NCBI RefSeq assembly: GCF_013408305.1
Contig: NZ_JACBZS010000001.1
Span: forward strand, 1,426,001 to 1,490,000
From: Naumannella cuiyingiana
Lineage (GTDB): Bacteria; Actinomycetota; Actinomycetes; Propionibacteriales; Propionibacteriaceae
Length of the DNA stretch: 64,000 bases
Direction: 5' to 3'
Part shown: one piece after another, positions 35,535 through 43,366 of the stretch
Position numbering within the stretch: the stretch's first letter is position 1
How the letters are laid out: each line of letters starts with the position of its first letter
Notes under the pieces: model-generated
Database searches by the model: none
What the model was told of the DNA's origin: nothing
Seen by the model: only the letters and a program-made list of their open reading frames with translations
Position numbers and translations under genes: made by a program

Positions 35535-36793
35535 GCGACTACCCGCTGCTGCTCGACCTGGCCGGGCGCCGCGTCGTGATGATCGGCGGCGGGACGGTCG
35601 CGACCCGGCGGGTGCGCGGGCTGCTCGAGGCCCGCGCGCGCGTCGAGGTGATCGCTCCGCGGATCGGCGAGGAGCTCGCCGCGCTGGTCCGCGACGGTGC
35701 GATCACCTGGCGCCCCGAGTCCTGGCGGCCCGAGTTCTTCCGGAGCGAGCTGCTCGCCGGTGGCGAGCGGATCTGGTTGGTCCACGCCGCGACCGACGAT
35801 TCGGCGGCGAATGCCGCGGCCGCCGCCGAGGCCGACCGCCACGGCATCTGGTGTGTGCGCGCCGACGACCACCGCGCCAGCAGCGCCCACACCCCCGCCG
35901 TCGCCCGCGGCTCCGGCGCCGCGGACGGGCTCACGGTCGCGGTCGGGGGCGGCGGGGACCCGCGCCGCGCCGTCGCGGTCCGCGATGCCGTCGCCGCTGC
36001 CCTGGACTCGGGCCTGCTGCCGCTTCGCCGGACCCGGGACGATGCCCGCTCACCGGTCGCGCCCGGCCGGGTGGCGCTGGTCGGCGGGGGGCCCGGACGA
36101 GCCGACCTGATCACGGTCCGCGGCCGGCAACTGCTGGCCGCGGCGGAGGTGGTGATCGCCGACCGGCTCGGACCGCGCGACCTGCTGGACGAGCTGGACG
36201 ACGACGTGTTGATCATCGATGTCGGCAAGGAGCCCAACCGGCACCCGGTGCCGCAACAGCGGATCAACGAACTGCTGGTCGAACACGCCCGCGCCGGACG
36301 CGCCGTGGTGCGATTGAAGGGCGGCGACCCGTTCGTGCTGGGCCGCGGCGGCGAGGAGGCGATCTTCTGCGCCGAGCACGGGATCGGCGTCGAGGTGGTG
36401 CCCGGGATCAGCTCGGCCACCTCGGTGCCGGCGGCCGCCGGGATCCCGGTCACCCACCGCGGGATCACCGGCTCCTTCGTCGTGGCGTCGGCCCATCGCG
36501 GCGCCGAGGATGCCCTGCACGCGCTGCGCGACGCCCCGAGCGATGCCACCCTGGTGCTGCTGATGGGCGTCTCCACGCTCGGGCGTACCGCCGACGACCT
36601 GATCGCCGCCGGGCGCCGTCCCGACACCCCGGTCGCCATGATCGAGAGCGGCTGGACGCCGGCGCAGCGCACCACCGTGACCACCCTGGAGAAAGCGCCG
36701 CTGATCGCGGAGCAGGAGCGGGTACGCGCGCCCGCGATCATCGTGATCGGCGAGGTCGTCGGCGTCCGCGGGATGCTCGGTGACCTCGCCTGA
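35531..36793 (+). CDS. cysG: Siroheme synthase (precorrin-2 dehydrogenase fused to uroporphyrinogen-III methyltransferase)
   Basis: 420 residues. The N-terminal Rossmann domain (about 1-160; VVMIGGGTVATRRV) is the Met8p-like precorrin-2 dehydrogenase. The C-terminal part (about 175-415) is the SAM-dependent methyltransferase with VALVGGGPGRADLIT, VIADRL, LKGGDPFVLGRGGEE and VVPGISSATSVPA. Iron insertion may be shared with the separate chelatase encoded next. It provides siroheme for the sulfite reductase of the same operon. ATGA overlap with cysN; 14-base overlap with the chelatase gene. Confidence 0.93.
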   Translation: MSDYPLLLDLAGRRVVMIGGGTVATRRVRGLLEARARVEVIAPRIGEELAALVRDGAITWRPESWRPEFFRSELLAGGERIWLVHAATDDSAANAAAAAEADRHGIWCVRADDHRASSAHTPAVARGSGAADGLTVAVGGGGDPRRAVAVRDAVAAALDSGLLPLRRTRDDARSPVAPGRVALVGGGPGRADLITVRGRQLLAAAEVVIADRLGPRDLLDELDDDVLIIDVGKEPNRHPVPQQRINELLVEHARAGRAVVRLKGGDPFVLGRGGEEAIFCAEHGIGVEVVPGISSATSVPAAAGIPVTHRGITGSFVVASAHRGAEDALHALRDAPSDATLVLLMGVSTLGRTADDLIAAGRRPDTPVAMIESGWTPAQRTTVTTLEKAPLIAEQERVRAPAIIVIGEVVGVRGMLGDLA

Positions 36794-37478
36794 GCCGCGC
36801 CCGATCCTGCTGCTCGCGCACGGTTCGCCGGATCCCCGGCACGGCGAGGGGGTACGCCGGCTCGCCACCGCGGTCGCCGAGCGGCACCCCGCCCCGGTGC
36901 GGGTCGCCTATCTTGATCATCACGGGCCGACGCCCGAGGAATCCGCGGCCGAGCTGGGCCCGCGCGGCATCCTGGTGCCCGTATTGCTGACCCGTGCCCA
37001 TCACGCGCGCACCGATGTCCCGGCGATCATGGAGCGGATCCGGGCCCGGCCGGGGCTCGACGGCTTCGCCGCGGCACCCCCGCTCGGCCCCGATCCGTTG
37101 GTCGGCGCGGGCCTGGCCGAGTTGCTGGCGCGGGCGGGTGCCACGCCCGATGCCGACACCACCGTGCTCGTCTACGTGCCGGGCTCGTCGGACCGGGACG
37201 CGGTCGCCGCAGTCGGTGCCGAGCTGGCGAAGCGCCCGCCCGGCACCGGTTGGGCCGCCTGGCGGGTCGCCGCGCTGGACGGCGGTGCCACCCTGGCGCA
37301 GGCCCTGGCCGAGCTGCCGAGTTCTCGGGCTGTCGCGGTCAGCTACATGATCGCCGACGGCGTGCTGCGCGACCGGATGGTCGAGCGGTGCGCGGAGGCC
37401 GGCGTACCCATGATCGACGGCGTGCTCGCCGACACGGCCGCGCTGGCGTCGCTGGCGATCAGCCGCGGGTCAGGCTGA
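36780..37478 (+). CDS. Sirohydrochlorin ferrochelatase (CbiX/SirB type)
   Basis: 232 residues forming two similar halves of the class II chelatase fold. The first half has LLAHGSPDPRHGEGV with the metal-binding His and RAHHARTDVP with a second His. The second half, with LVYVPGSSDRDA, lacks an obvious His pair. It inserts Fe2+ into sirohydrochlorin to complete siroheme. It starts at GTG 36780 inside the end of cysG and is the last gene of the operon. Its 3' end overlaps the convergent epimerase gene by nine bases. Confidence 0.88.
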   Translation: MTSPEPRPILLLAHGSPDPRHGEGVRRLATAVAERHPAPVRVAYLDHHGPTPEESAAELGPRGILVPVLLTRAHHARTDVPAIMERIRARPGLDGFAAAPPLGPDPLVGAGLAELLARAGATPDADTTVLVYVPGSSDRDAVAAVGAELAKRPPGTGWAAWRVAALDGGATLAQALAELPSSRAVAVSYMIADGVLRDRMVERCAEAGVPMIDGVLADTAALASLAISRGSG

Positions 37479-38408
37479 GCGGGGCATCGTCGAGGCCACG
37501 GCGTCGCGCCAGGGCGTCGGCGTCAGGCCCTCCCGCTCGGTCAGGATCCCGGGGCGCAGCACGGCCGGGCGGCGCCACAGATAGGAGCTCGCCGCCAGTT
37601 CTTTGATCAACCGATTGACCGGGCCGAGCGCGCGCAGCAGCCCGGCGGGCACGGAGACGATCCGCGGCTCGCGGCCGGTGTCGGCGATCCGGGCCGTCTC
37701 CGCGGCGATCTCGCGCAGGGTGGGCGCGCCGTCGGTCGGCGCATGGACGATGGCATCGCCGCCGGGGGCGATGGCATCGGCATGGTCGGCGGCGTAGCGC
37801 ATCGCGCGGGTCAGGTCGGGGATGGTGGTCAGGCTGTGCGGCTGGTCGGGGTCGGCGAGCACCCAGGCGGTACGCCCGGCCGCGACCGGCCCGATCACCG
37901 TGGACAGCGCGACCGACGCGGCGGGCGTGGCGCTCGGCCCGATCACATCGGAGGCGACGACGCTGACGGTGCGCGCGGCGTGTGCGGCGCGGGCCGCCAT
38001 CAGCTCCGCGCGTACCCGGCCCTTGTCCTCGACCGGCGCGAAGGGCGCGCCCTCGGCCAGGTCGGCCGCCGCATGGCCGAAGGCGTAGACGGATTCGGGG
38101 AAGATCACGGGTACGCCCAGCTCGGCGGCGACATCCATCACGGCCTGCTCGCGCCCCGGCAGCTCACGCCGCCACACCCGGGCGTCATAGGCCGCGTGGA
38201 TGCAGTGGTGGATGGCGGCGCAGCCCTCGGCGGCGCGGCGCAGCAGGTCACGGTCCGCGGCGTCGCCGGCGAACGTCCGCGGGCCTCGACCCGACGCGTC
38301 GGCGGCCGGCGCGCTGCGCCGGAGGACGACGACCTCGTGACCGTCGGCCAGCAGATCGTCGGCAAGCTGGCCGCCGATCTGGCCGGCACCGGTGATCAGA
38401 TGACGCAT
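37470..38408 (-). CDS. NAD(P)-dependent epimerase/atypical SDR protein
   Basis: 312 residues of the extended or atypical SDR type. The nucleotide-binding motif GAGQIGGQLADDL is at the N-terminus and an acidic or basic turn follows VVVLRRS. The active-site region has ESVYAFG, where the YxxxK lysine is absent, so it may be a regulatory or NAD(P)-sensing member rather than a classical epimerase. AGGAG precedes the ATG. Upstream, a core promoter is flanked by two TetR-like operators. Confidence 0.82.
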   Translation of the reverse strand: MRHLITGAGQIGGQLADDLLADGHEVVVLRRSAPAADASGRGPRTFAGDAADRDLLRRAAEGCAAIHHCIHAAYDARVWRRELPGREQAVMDVAAELGVPVIFPESVYAFGHAAADLAEGAPFAPVEDKGRVRAELMAARAAHAARTVSVVASDVIGPSATPAASVALSTVIGPVAAGRTAWVLADPDQPHSLTTIPDLTRAMRYAADHADAIAPGGDAIVHAPTDGAPTLREIAAETARIADTGREPRIVSVPAGLLRALGPVNRLIKELAASSYLWRRPAVLRPGILTEREGLTPTPWRDAVASTMPRSA

Positions 38409-38426
38409 GATTTCTCCTCGAGTTGA

Positions 38427-38501
38427 GTGAGCGGTGCTCTCTGGATTCATCATGCAGCACCGATCGCCCACTTGCAAGAGCAGCGCTCTCTCAAGTGGGC
38501 G
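38427..38501 (-). promoter_or_regulatory. Promoter with two TetR-like operators for the SDR gene
   Basis: On the minus strand AGAGAGCGCTGCTCTT (38491-38476) and AGAGAGCACCGCTCAC (38442-38427) are two versions of one motif, 49 bases apart. Between them TTGCAA (38477-38472) and CATGAT (38454-38449) are spaced 17 bases, like -35 and -10 boxes. The upstream copy sits inside a larger perfect inverted repeat, CGCCCACTTG (38465-38474) with CAAGTGGGCG (38492-38501). The cognate regulator is not in the window. Confidence 0.55.
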
Positions 38502-38517
38502 GTGGCTACTGAAGAGG

Positions 38518-39111
38518 TCAGTTGCGCCGGCGGTACCGCCGATTGAGGAACATGACCGCCAGCACCGCGAGCGGGACGGCCATCCACGCATTGCCCCGGC
38601 TGACCAGGGTGAGCAGGACGGCGGCGGGCACCAACAACCAGATGTAGGACATCCAGTCGGTCCCCGACCGCTGGGCAGATCCCTGACCGGGACGGAGCGG
38701 GTCGGGATACTCGGGGGCGCTGCTCGTCGATGCCACCCGCTGGTCGTCGTTCGGCTGATAGATCGGAAAGTTGGCCGGCGCGCCGGACGCCGGCGCCTCG
38801 GGGGCGTCCAGCGTCGGCCAGGCCGGCGCGTCGGTCCGGCCGGGCTGCTCGGCGGGCTCGGGCCGGGTCGGCCACGGGGAGGGCCCGGCGGCGGCCGCCG
38901 GCTCGTCGGGCGCCTCGGGCGGCAGCGGGTGCGGCTCGGGCAGATCGGCGAAGACGGCGCGCAACTCGCCGCGAGTCCGGGCGGCACCGCTCTGGCTGAT
39001 CCGCTCGGTCAGTTCGTCCTCGGTCAGCCGCCCGGCGCTCGCGTGCTCGCCGAGCTGCGCGATCGCCCGCTCCCGCTCGCTGTCGCCCACTCGCATCGTC
39101 GCGTCGCTCAT
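38518..39111 (-). CDS. DUF1707 (SHOCT-like) membrane protein
   Basis: 197 residues. The N-terminal DUF1707 domain (about 5-55) has MRVGDSERERAIAQLGEH and GRLTEDELTERI. A Pro/Ala-rich linker follows, then two hydrophobic segments at the C-terminus (about 155-190) and an Arg-rich end. The family is common in actinobacteria; its function is unknown. A strong AGGAGG site lies inside the end of the upstream nei2-like gene, which overlaps by four bases. It is the last gene of a six-gene operon that begins at 42744. Confidence 0.85.
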   Translation of the reverse strand: MSDATMRVGDSERERAIAQLGEHASAGRLTEDELTERISQSGAARTRGELRAVFADLPEPHPLPPEAPDEPAAAAGPSPWPTRPEPAEQPGRTDAPAWPTLDAPEAPASGAPANFPIYQPNDDQRVASTSSAPEYPDPLRPGQGSAQRSGTDWMSYIWLLVPAAVLLTLVSRGNAWMAVPLAVLAVMFLNRRYRRRN

Positions 39112-39932
39112 CGGGTACCTCCTGCCCCCATTGTGGCGCGGCCCGGGGGCTGGCAGCGCGGACACCACCAGAGGACTCGCTCCAGGCCCTCGCCGCCGCC
39201 GAGGCGGCCGCGCCGGATCGGCGTACCGCACCGCCGGCAGGGCCGGTTCTCGCGACCGTGCACCCACAGGTCCTGACCGGGGCGGTCCACCCCGGTGAAC
39301 ACCCGGACGCGGCGGACGACATTGTCGTTGATCGTCCGGTACGCCAGCGCGACCAGCGGCGCCAGCTCCACCTCCCCCACCGGCGCGCTCGGGTGCAGGC
39401 CGCGCAGGAAGCACAGCTCGCAGCGGTAGACGTTGCCGAGCCCGGCGATCCGCCGCTGGTCGAGGAGCGCCTCGCCGATCGTGCGATCCGGGTCGGCGGC
39501 CAGCCGGCGGATCGCCTCGTCGGCGTCCCAGTCCGGGCGTAGCGGGTCGGGCCCGAGATCGGCGACGGAGGCCGCGATCCGCTCGGGGGCATCGAGCCGG
39601 ACCAGGCCGAGATCGAACCCGATCGCCTGCGCGGTCGCGGTCGCCAGCACCACCCGCGCGGTGTGCGGCGGGCGCCGCCAGCGGCCGCCCGGCCGGTAGA
39701 CGTGCCAGGCGCCCTCCATCTTCAGGTGACTGTGCAGGGTCAGCGCGCGGCCGTGGGTGAGCAGATCCAGGAACAGGTGCTTGCCGTGGGCGCGGGTCCG
39801 CTCGACGGTGGCGCCGGTGAGATCGGTCGCGGCATAGCGCGGTACGCGGAGCTCGGCGCGGGTCAGCACCCGGCCGGTCAGCGCGGCATCCAGCTCGGCC
39901 GCCGCGCGGTGCACCGTGTCGCCCTCGGGCAT
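39108..39932 (-). CDS. nei2: Endonuclease VIII-like DNA glycosylase (Fpg/Nei family)
   Basis: 274 residues. The processed N-terminus PEGDTVHR supplies the catalytic Pro2-Glu3. LHSHLKMEGAW is the family's substrate-binding strand, the H2TH helices lie at about 130-190, and the C-terminal zinc finger has CRRC...CPRC. PEGD with T is typical of the Nei branch, which removes oxidised pyrimidines and cuts the strand by beta,delta-elimination. It is one base after the ankyrin gene stop and overlaps DUF1707 by four. A DNA-repair enzyme is an unusual companion for the JmjC and ankyrin genes upstream. Confidence 0.9.
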   Translation of the reverse strand: MPEGDTVHRAAAELDAALTGRVLTRAELRVPRYAATDLTGATVERTRAHGKHLFLDLLTHGRALTLHSHLKMEGAWHVYRPGGRWRRPPHTARVVLATATAQAIGFDLGLVRLDAPERIAASVADLGPDPLRPDWDADEAIRRLAADPDRTIGEALLDQRRIAGLGNVYRCELCFLRGLHPSAPVGEVELAPLVALAYRTINDNVVRRVRVFTGVDRPGQDLWVHGRENRPCRRCGTPIRRGRLGGGEGLERVLWWCPRCQPPGRATMGAGGTR

Positions 39933-39933
39933 G

Positions 39934-40344
39934 TCAGGACCGGGGCGGGAGCAGCGCGGCGAGGTCCGGGCGCTCGAAGAACTCCGCGGCGGCGCGGGCA
40001 CTCGGTGCGCCCAGATCGGGATCGGCGCCGGCCGTGACCAGCATCCGCACGACCTCGGCGTACCCCTTGAAGATCGCGCCCGCAAGCGGGGTCTGGCCGC
40101 GGTCATTGATCGCATCCGGATTCGCGCCGCGTTCGAGCAGTACGTTCACCGCGTCCGGGTGGCCGTGATAGGCGGCGAGCATCAGCAGCGTGTTGCCCGC
40201 GGCGTCGGTCAGCTCGACGGGCGCGCCCGCGTCCAGATAGGCGGCCAGCCGCTCGGCCTCGCCCGCCCGGGCGCGATCGAACAGCCAGTTCGCCAGCTCG
40301 GCCGGATCGTTGCCGTCGGGCACGTCGGTCCCCGGGCCCGTCAC
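39934..40344 (-). CDS. Ankyrin-repeat protein (136 aa)
   Basis: A small soluble protein with about three ankyrin repeats after a short acidic lead: TDAAGNTLLMLAAYHGHPDA, then NDRGQTPLAGAIFKGYAEV, then a capping repeat that ends in FERPDLAALL. The hairpin loops carry GAPVE, GANPD and GADPD, placing Asp or Glu where many ankyrins have Asn. It starts at GTG 40344 and overlaps the sucrase/ferredoxin-like gene by four bases. The JmjC oxygenase two genes upstream makes it a possible hydroxylation substrate (inference from FIH biology). Confidence 0.88.
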   Translation of the reverse strand: MTGPGTDVPDGNDPAELANWLFDRARAGEAERLAAYLDAGAPVELTDAAGNTLLMLAAYHGHPDAVNVLLERGANPDAINDRGQTPLAGAIFKGYAEVVRMLVTAGADPDLGAPSARAAAEFFERPDLAALLPPRS

Positions 40345-41249
40345 GAGGTCACCCCGGGCAGCTCGCGAATCCCCGCCGGCCGGTAGTTGATCACGGACGC
40401 CGCCTGGTGAGCCCGGCAGGTCAGCCGGTGCGCGGCCGTGCGCTCGGCGATGAGCTCGACCTCGACCCGGGCCGGCAGCGGCGCGCGGCCCGCGAGGTGG
40501 ATGGTCCAGCGGTCGCCGTGCCGGGCGGTGTCGAGGACGCGCCAGGCGTACCGCCCGGCCGGACCGTAGGCGCGCAGCGCCTCGATCACCGCGACCTGCT
40601 GCGGCGGGGTCAGCGTGGTGTATCCGCGCAGGTGCTCGGGACCGATCCGGTCGGCCAGTTGATCTTCGATCACCGCGATCGCCTGGTCGGGGTCGACCTC
40701 GCCGTAGTAGACACCATCGGGAGCGACGACCAGGTTGGCCGCGAACCGGTCACCGCCGACATGGCTGCACTCCCAGGTCAGCTCCGGCCAGCGATCCGCG
40801 AGCGCGGCCGCGACCGGCCGGCCGCGGATGGCACAGCAGGTGTCGTGCAGGCCGTGGGTACAGACCAGCAGTGGGGACGGCAGTCCAGCCTGCCCAGGCA
40901 CCTCGAACGCGTCCGGGATCGCGGCAAGATCATCTTCGCCCTGCCAGGTACCCCAGGTCTGGCGGCCGATGCCGTCGCGGTCGTGGGTCAACACCGCCCA
41001 GCGCTGCGGCCGATCATGATCGACACGGCCGGGGCGGCGGATCAGCAGCACCCGCGCGCCCACGGACTGGGCCGCGGAGGTGACGTCGATCTTGGTCGCC
41101 AGGTCGATATCCAGGCCGGAGAAGCCCTCGAACGGCCAGCGCCCCCGGTACTCGATCAACAGCCAGGTCCGGGTCGGCGCCGCCGTGCCGGCGATCGAAT
41201 CCTGTCGGGCCCGGGCCTGCTCGGCGCAGAGGAAGCGCTCGGCGTTCAC
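40341..41249 (-). CDS. Sucrase/ferredoxin-like protein (thioredoxin-fold [2Fe-2S])
   Basis: 302 residues of the Suc_Fer-like family. The N-terminal FLCAEQAR holds one Cys; the central thioredoxin-like ferredoxin domain has LLVCTHGLHDTCCAIRGRPV, followed by ECSHVGGDRFAANLVV with the His ligand candidates. The C-terminal third (about 210-300) is a separate alpha/beta part. The family probably binds a [2Fe-2S] cluster with Cys and His ligands and transfers electrons. It overlaps the JmjC gene by four bases, so it could supply electrons or redox control to an Fe(II) oxygenase (inference). Confidence 0.85.
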   Translation of the reverse strand: MNAERFLCAEQARARQDSIAGTAAPTRTWLLIEYRGRWPFEGFSGLDIDLATKIDVTSAAQSVGARVLLIRRPGRVDHDRPQRWAVLTHDRDGIGRQTWGTWQGEDDLAAIPDAFEVPGQAGLPSPLLVCTHGLHDTCCAIRGRPVAAALADRWPELTWECSHVGGDRFAANLVVAPDGVYYGEVDPDQAIAVIEDQLADRIGPEHLRGYTTLTPPQQVAVIEALRAYGPAGRYAWRVLDTARHGDRWTIHLAGRAPLPARVEVELIAERTAAHRLTCRAHQAASVINYRPAGIRELPGVTS

Positions 41250-42448
41250 CGGTCGTCCGGGAGGGCCACGCCGGAGCGGAGCAGCCGGCGGGCCAGGTCG
41301 ATGCCGAGGTCGCCGGCGACCACCGACCGGCCGTCGAGCAGTCGGCGGACGCGTTCGAGGTCGGTGTCGGGCAGGTCGAGCCAGCCGACGCGGGTATTCA
41401 GCCGATTGCCGTCCAGGGAGGCGTCGAGCGCCTCGCGCAGCCGGATCGGCGTGGCCTCGTCCAGCGCGTCGAGCGCCGCGAGCTGGGCGAGCGGGCCGAG
41501 CGGTGCGGGGCGGGCCTGACCACGGCGGGTACGCCGGAAGGCCGGCGCGGGATCGGCTTCGGCCAGCGCCGCGGTCAACGCCGTGCGGACCGCGTCGAGT
41601 TGATCATCGGGCCCGGTCGTGCCGAGCGGCAGGGTGGCGCGCATCGCGGGATCGTCGCGGAGCCGGGCAAGCGCGGCCTGGGCGAGTTGCTCTGCCACGG
41701 CGTACCGCGTCCAGTTGTGGATGCCCAGCGTGAGATGGATGGACACCTCGCCCTGGGCCTGGGCGGCGTGCAGCCAGCCGCGCGGCAGGTAGAGCGCGTC
41801 GCCCGGCCGGAGCACCGTGTCGATCATGGCCTCGCCGCGAGCCGCCTCGGCGACCTCGGCGCTGCGCTCGGTCCAGGGCTGGTCGCGCAGCGGGTCCGGA
41901 TGCACCGGCTTGTGGATGATCCAGCGCTTGGTCCCCGAGATCTGCAGCACGAACACGTCGTGCACGTCGTAGTGATCATCGAAGCCACGATTCTGCGGCG
42001 GCGTGATGTAGGCATTCGCCTGGACCGGGTGGCCGAGCTCGGTGCCGAGGCGGGAGGAGAAGTCGGCGATCGGCTGCCACGTGCGGTGCAGCGCCTGCAG
42101 GACGAGGGTCGCGCCGTCGGCGAAGTGCCGCCACAGCGCCGTGTCGTCGAGTTGATCATCGATGGAGGCGCCGACACCGGCACCCGCGGTGAAGCTGGTG
42201 TCCGGGAGGGTGCGGCCCTCCTTGGCGACACGCAGGAACGGCGCTCGCAGGCCGCGGCGGGAGATCAGTTCGTCGACCGCGGCGGCAGAGAAGAGATCGG
42301 AGAAGTCGTCGGCGCCGCGGGTGAGCAGGGCGCGACGGGCCCAGTAGTCGTCGGCGAACTCGTTCCGAGCGATCTGCAGCAGGCGGGACTCCAGAACCCC
42401 GGCGCCGGAATCGGCGCCGGGGTCCCGGTGATCAGAGCGAGGGCTCAA
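41246..42448 (-). CDS. JmjC-domain (cupin) 2-oxoglutarate oxygenase, MINA/NO66/RoxA type
   Basis: 400 residues. The JmjC core (about 110-245) carries the Fe(II) triad: His159 and Asp161 in HYDVHD and the distal His227 in PRGWLHAA. The 2OG-binding Lys is probably in GTKRWIIHK. A C-terminal winged-helix-like part (about 255-400) matches the ribosomal oxygenase subgroup, which hydroxylates Arg or His residues of ribosomal proteins. The start is probably TTG 42448, two bases after the repetitive peptide gene and without its own clear ribosome binding site, suggesting coupling. The substrate here is unknown. Confidence 0.85.
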   Translation of the reverse strand: MSPRSDHRDPGADSGAGVLESRLLQIARNEFADDYWARRALLTRGADDFSDLFSAAAVDELISRRGLRAPFLRVAKEGRTLPDTSFTAGAGVGASIDDQLDDTALWRHFADGATLVLQALHRTWQPIADFSSRLGTELGHPVQANAYITPPQNRGFDDHYDVHDVFVLQISGTKRWIIHKPVHPDPLRDQPWTERSAEVAEAARGEAMIDTVLRPGDALYLPRGWLHAAQAQGEVSIHLTLGIHNWTRYAVAEQLAQAALARLRDDPAMRATLPLGTTGPDDQLDAVRTALTAALAEADPAPAFRRTRRGQARPAPLGPLAQLAALDALDEATPIRLREALDASLDGNRLNTRVGWLDLPDTDLERVRRLLDGRSVVAGDLGIDLARRLLRSGVALPDDR

Positions 42449-42450
42449 GA

Positions 42451-42744
42451 TCAGTTGTTGGCTCCGCCGTCGGCACCACCGTCGGCGCCGCCGTCAGCAC
42501 CACCATCGGCGCCGCCGTCCTGGACACCCGGCGTACCGCTCGCGCCGCCGTCGGCCGGACCCTCGGCGCCGCCATCAGCACCGCCGTCCTGGACACCGGA
42601 AACGCCCGAGGCGCCGCCGTCCGCGGGGCCCTCGGCGCCGCTGTCGGCACCACCGTCGGCGCCACCGTCATGGACACCCGGGACACCCGCGGCCCCGCCG
42701 TCGGCCGGACCCTCTTGCTCGTTGTCGAACGTGTTGTCAGTCAT
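42451..42744 (-). CDS. Repetitive Asp/Gly/Ala-rich peptide (97 aa), candidate JmjC substrate
   Basis: A 12-residue lead (MTDNTFDNEQEG) is followed by three imperfect repeats of 23-27 residues: GPADGGA + G(V/T)(P/S)GV(H/Q)DGG + ADGGA, the last extended by extra DGGA units and ending NN. It has no Cys, Lys, Arg, aromatic residues after residue 6 or any membrane segment, and is strongly acidic. A strong GGAGGA site precedes the ATG at 42744, and the JmjC gene starts two bases after its stop. The lead-plus-repeats layout resembles a modified-peptide precursor. A short GGTCC-AAC-GGACC inverted repeat lies in its 5' region (42766-42778). Confidence 0.8.
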   Translation of the reverse strand: MTDNTFDNEQEGPADGGAAGVPGVHDGGADGGADSGAEGPADGGASGVSGVQDGGADGGAEGPADGGASGTPGVQDGGADGGADGGADGGADGGANN

Positions 42745-42899
42745 GCTTCCTCCAAGAATCAACGTGGTCCAACGGACCGCTGCTTCCGGGCGCTTGACGT
42801 CCGGTCGGCGATCGATATCGCCATGGGTACGTGTCTACCGCATGAGCGGTCAGGACGGAACAGGGGGCCGACGAATCTCACCTGTTGGTGGCGGGTTGA

Positions 42900-43298
42900 T
42901 CATTCCGGTCTCGGCGCCTCGGGCAGCCGGTCGAGCAGCCAGCCGGGCCCGATCACGTCGGCGCCGACCGCGCGTACCCGATCGATCAGGCCGCGGTCGG
43001 CGGTGACCACGGCAACCGGGCCGTCGACGGCGTACCGCTTCGCCTGCCGGACGATCTCGTCGTCGCCCGAGCCGGGGGCGTGGACGACGACCGGACGCGC
43101 ATCGGGATCGGCGGGTACGCCGCGCTTGGCCGCACCCTCATAGACCACCACGATCGGCGTGTGGGGCAACTGCGCCGCCGCCAACCGGGCGTTGAGCCGC
43201 GCGGCGGCGCCGGCCCGGTCGCGCCACCACCCGTCCGGAACCGACCCGATCACATTGGCCGCGTCGACCACCAGCGCCGTCGCGGGGTCAGAGCTCAT
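42900..43298 (-). CDS. NYN/PIN-like ribonuclease-domain protein (YacP-like)
   Basis: 132 residues with a PIN-like fold. The acidic and Asn residues of the metal site are visible: VVDAANVIG near the start, GSGDDEIVRQA in the middle, and VVTADRGLIDRV near the end. The set matches NYN-domain RNases. It stands alone, with 155 bases before the repetitive peptide gene, and is divergent from the DUF222-HNH gene. The RNA substrate is unknown. Confidence 0.82.
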   Translation of the reverse strand: MSSDPATALVVDAANVIGSVPDGWWRDRAGAAARLNARLAAAQLPHTPIVVVYEGAAKRGVPADPDARPVVVHAPGSGDDEIVRQAKRYAVDGPVAVVTADRGLIDRVRAVGADVIGPGWLLDRLPEAPRPE

Positions 43299-43366
43299 GG
43301 GCGCAACGCTAGCTGCCGCCGCGTTGTCGGGTCAGAGTGTCAGACCTCCCGCCTAGGGTGATTTGC

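Noticed and set aside
38465-38501. Intrinsic terminator for the DUF1707 operon
   Set aside because: The inverted repeat is strong but has no U tract and coincides with an operator-like motif and a -35 box, so a regulatory role is the better reading.
43337-43366. Upstream GTG start for the DUF222-HNH gene
   Set aside because: The ATG at 43367 has a better-spaced ribosome binding site and the extra ten residues are not protein-like.
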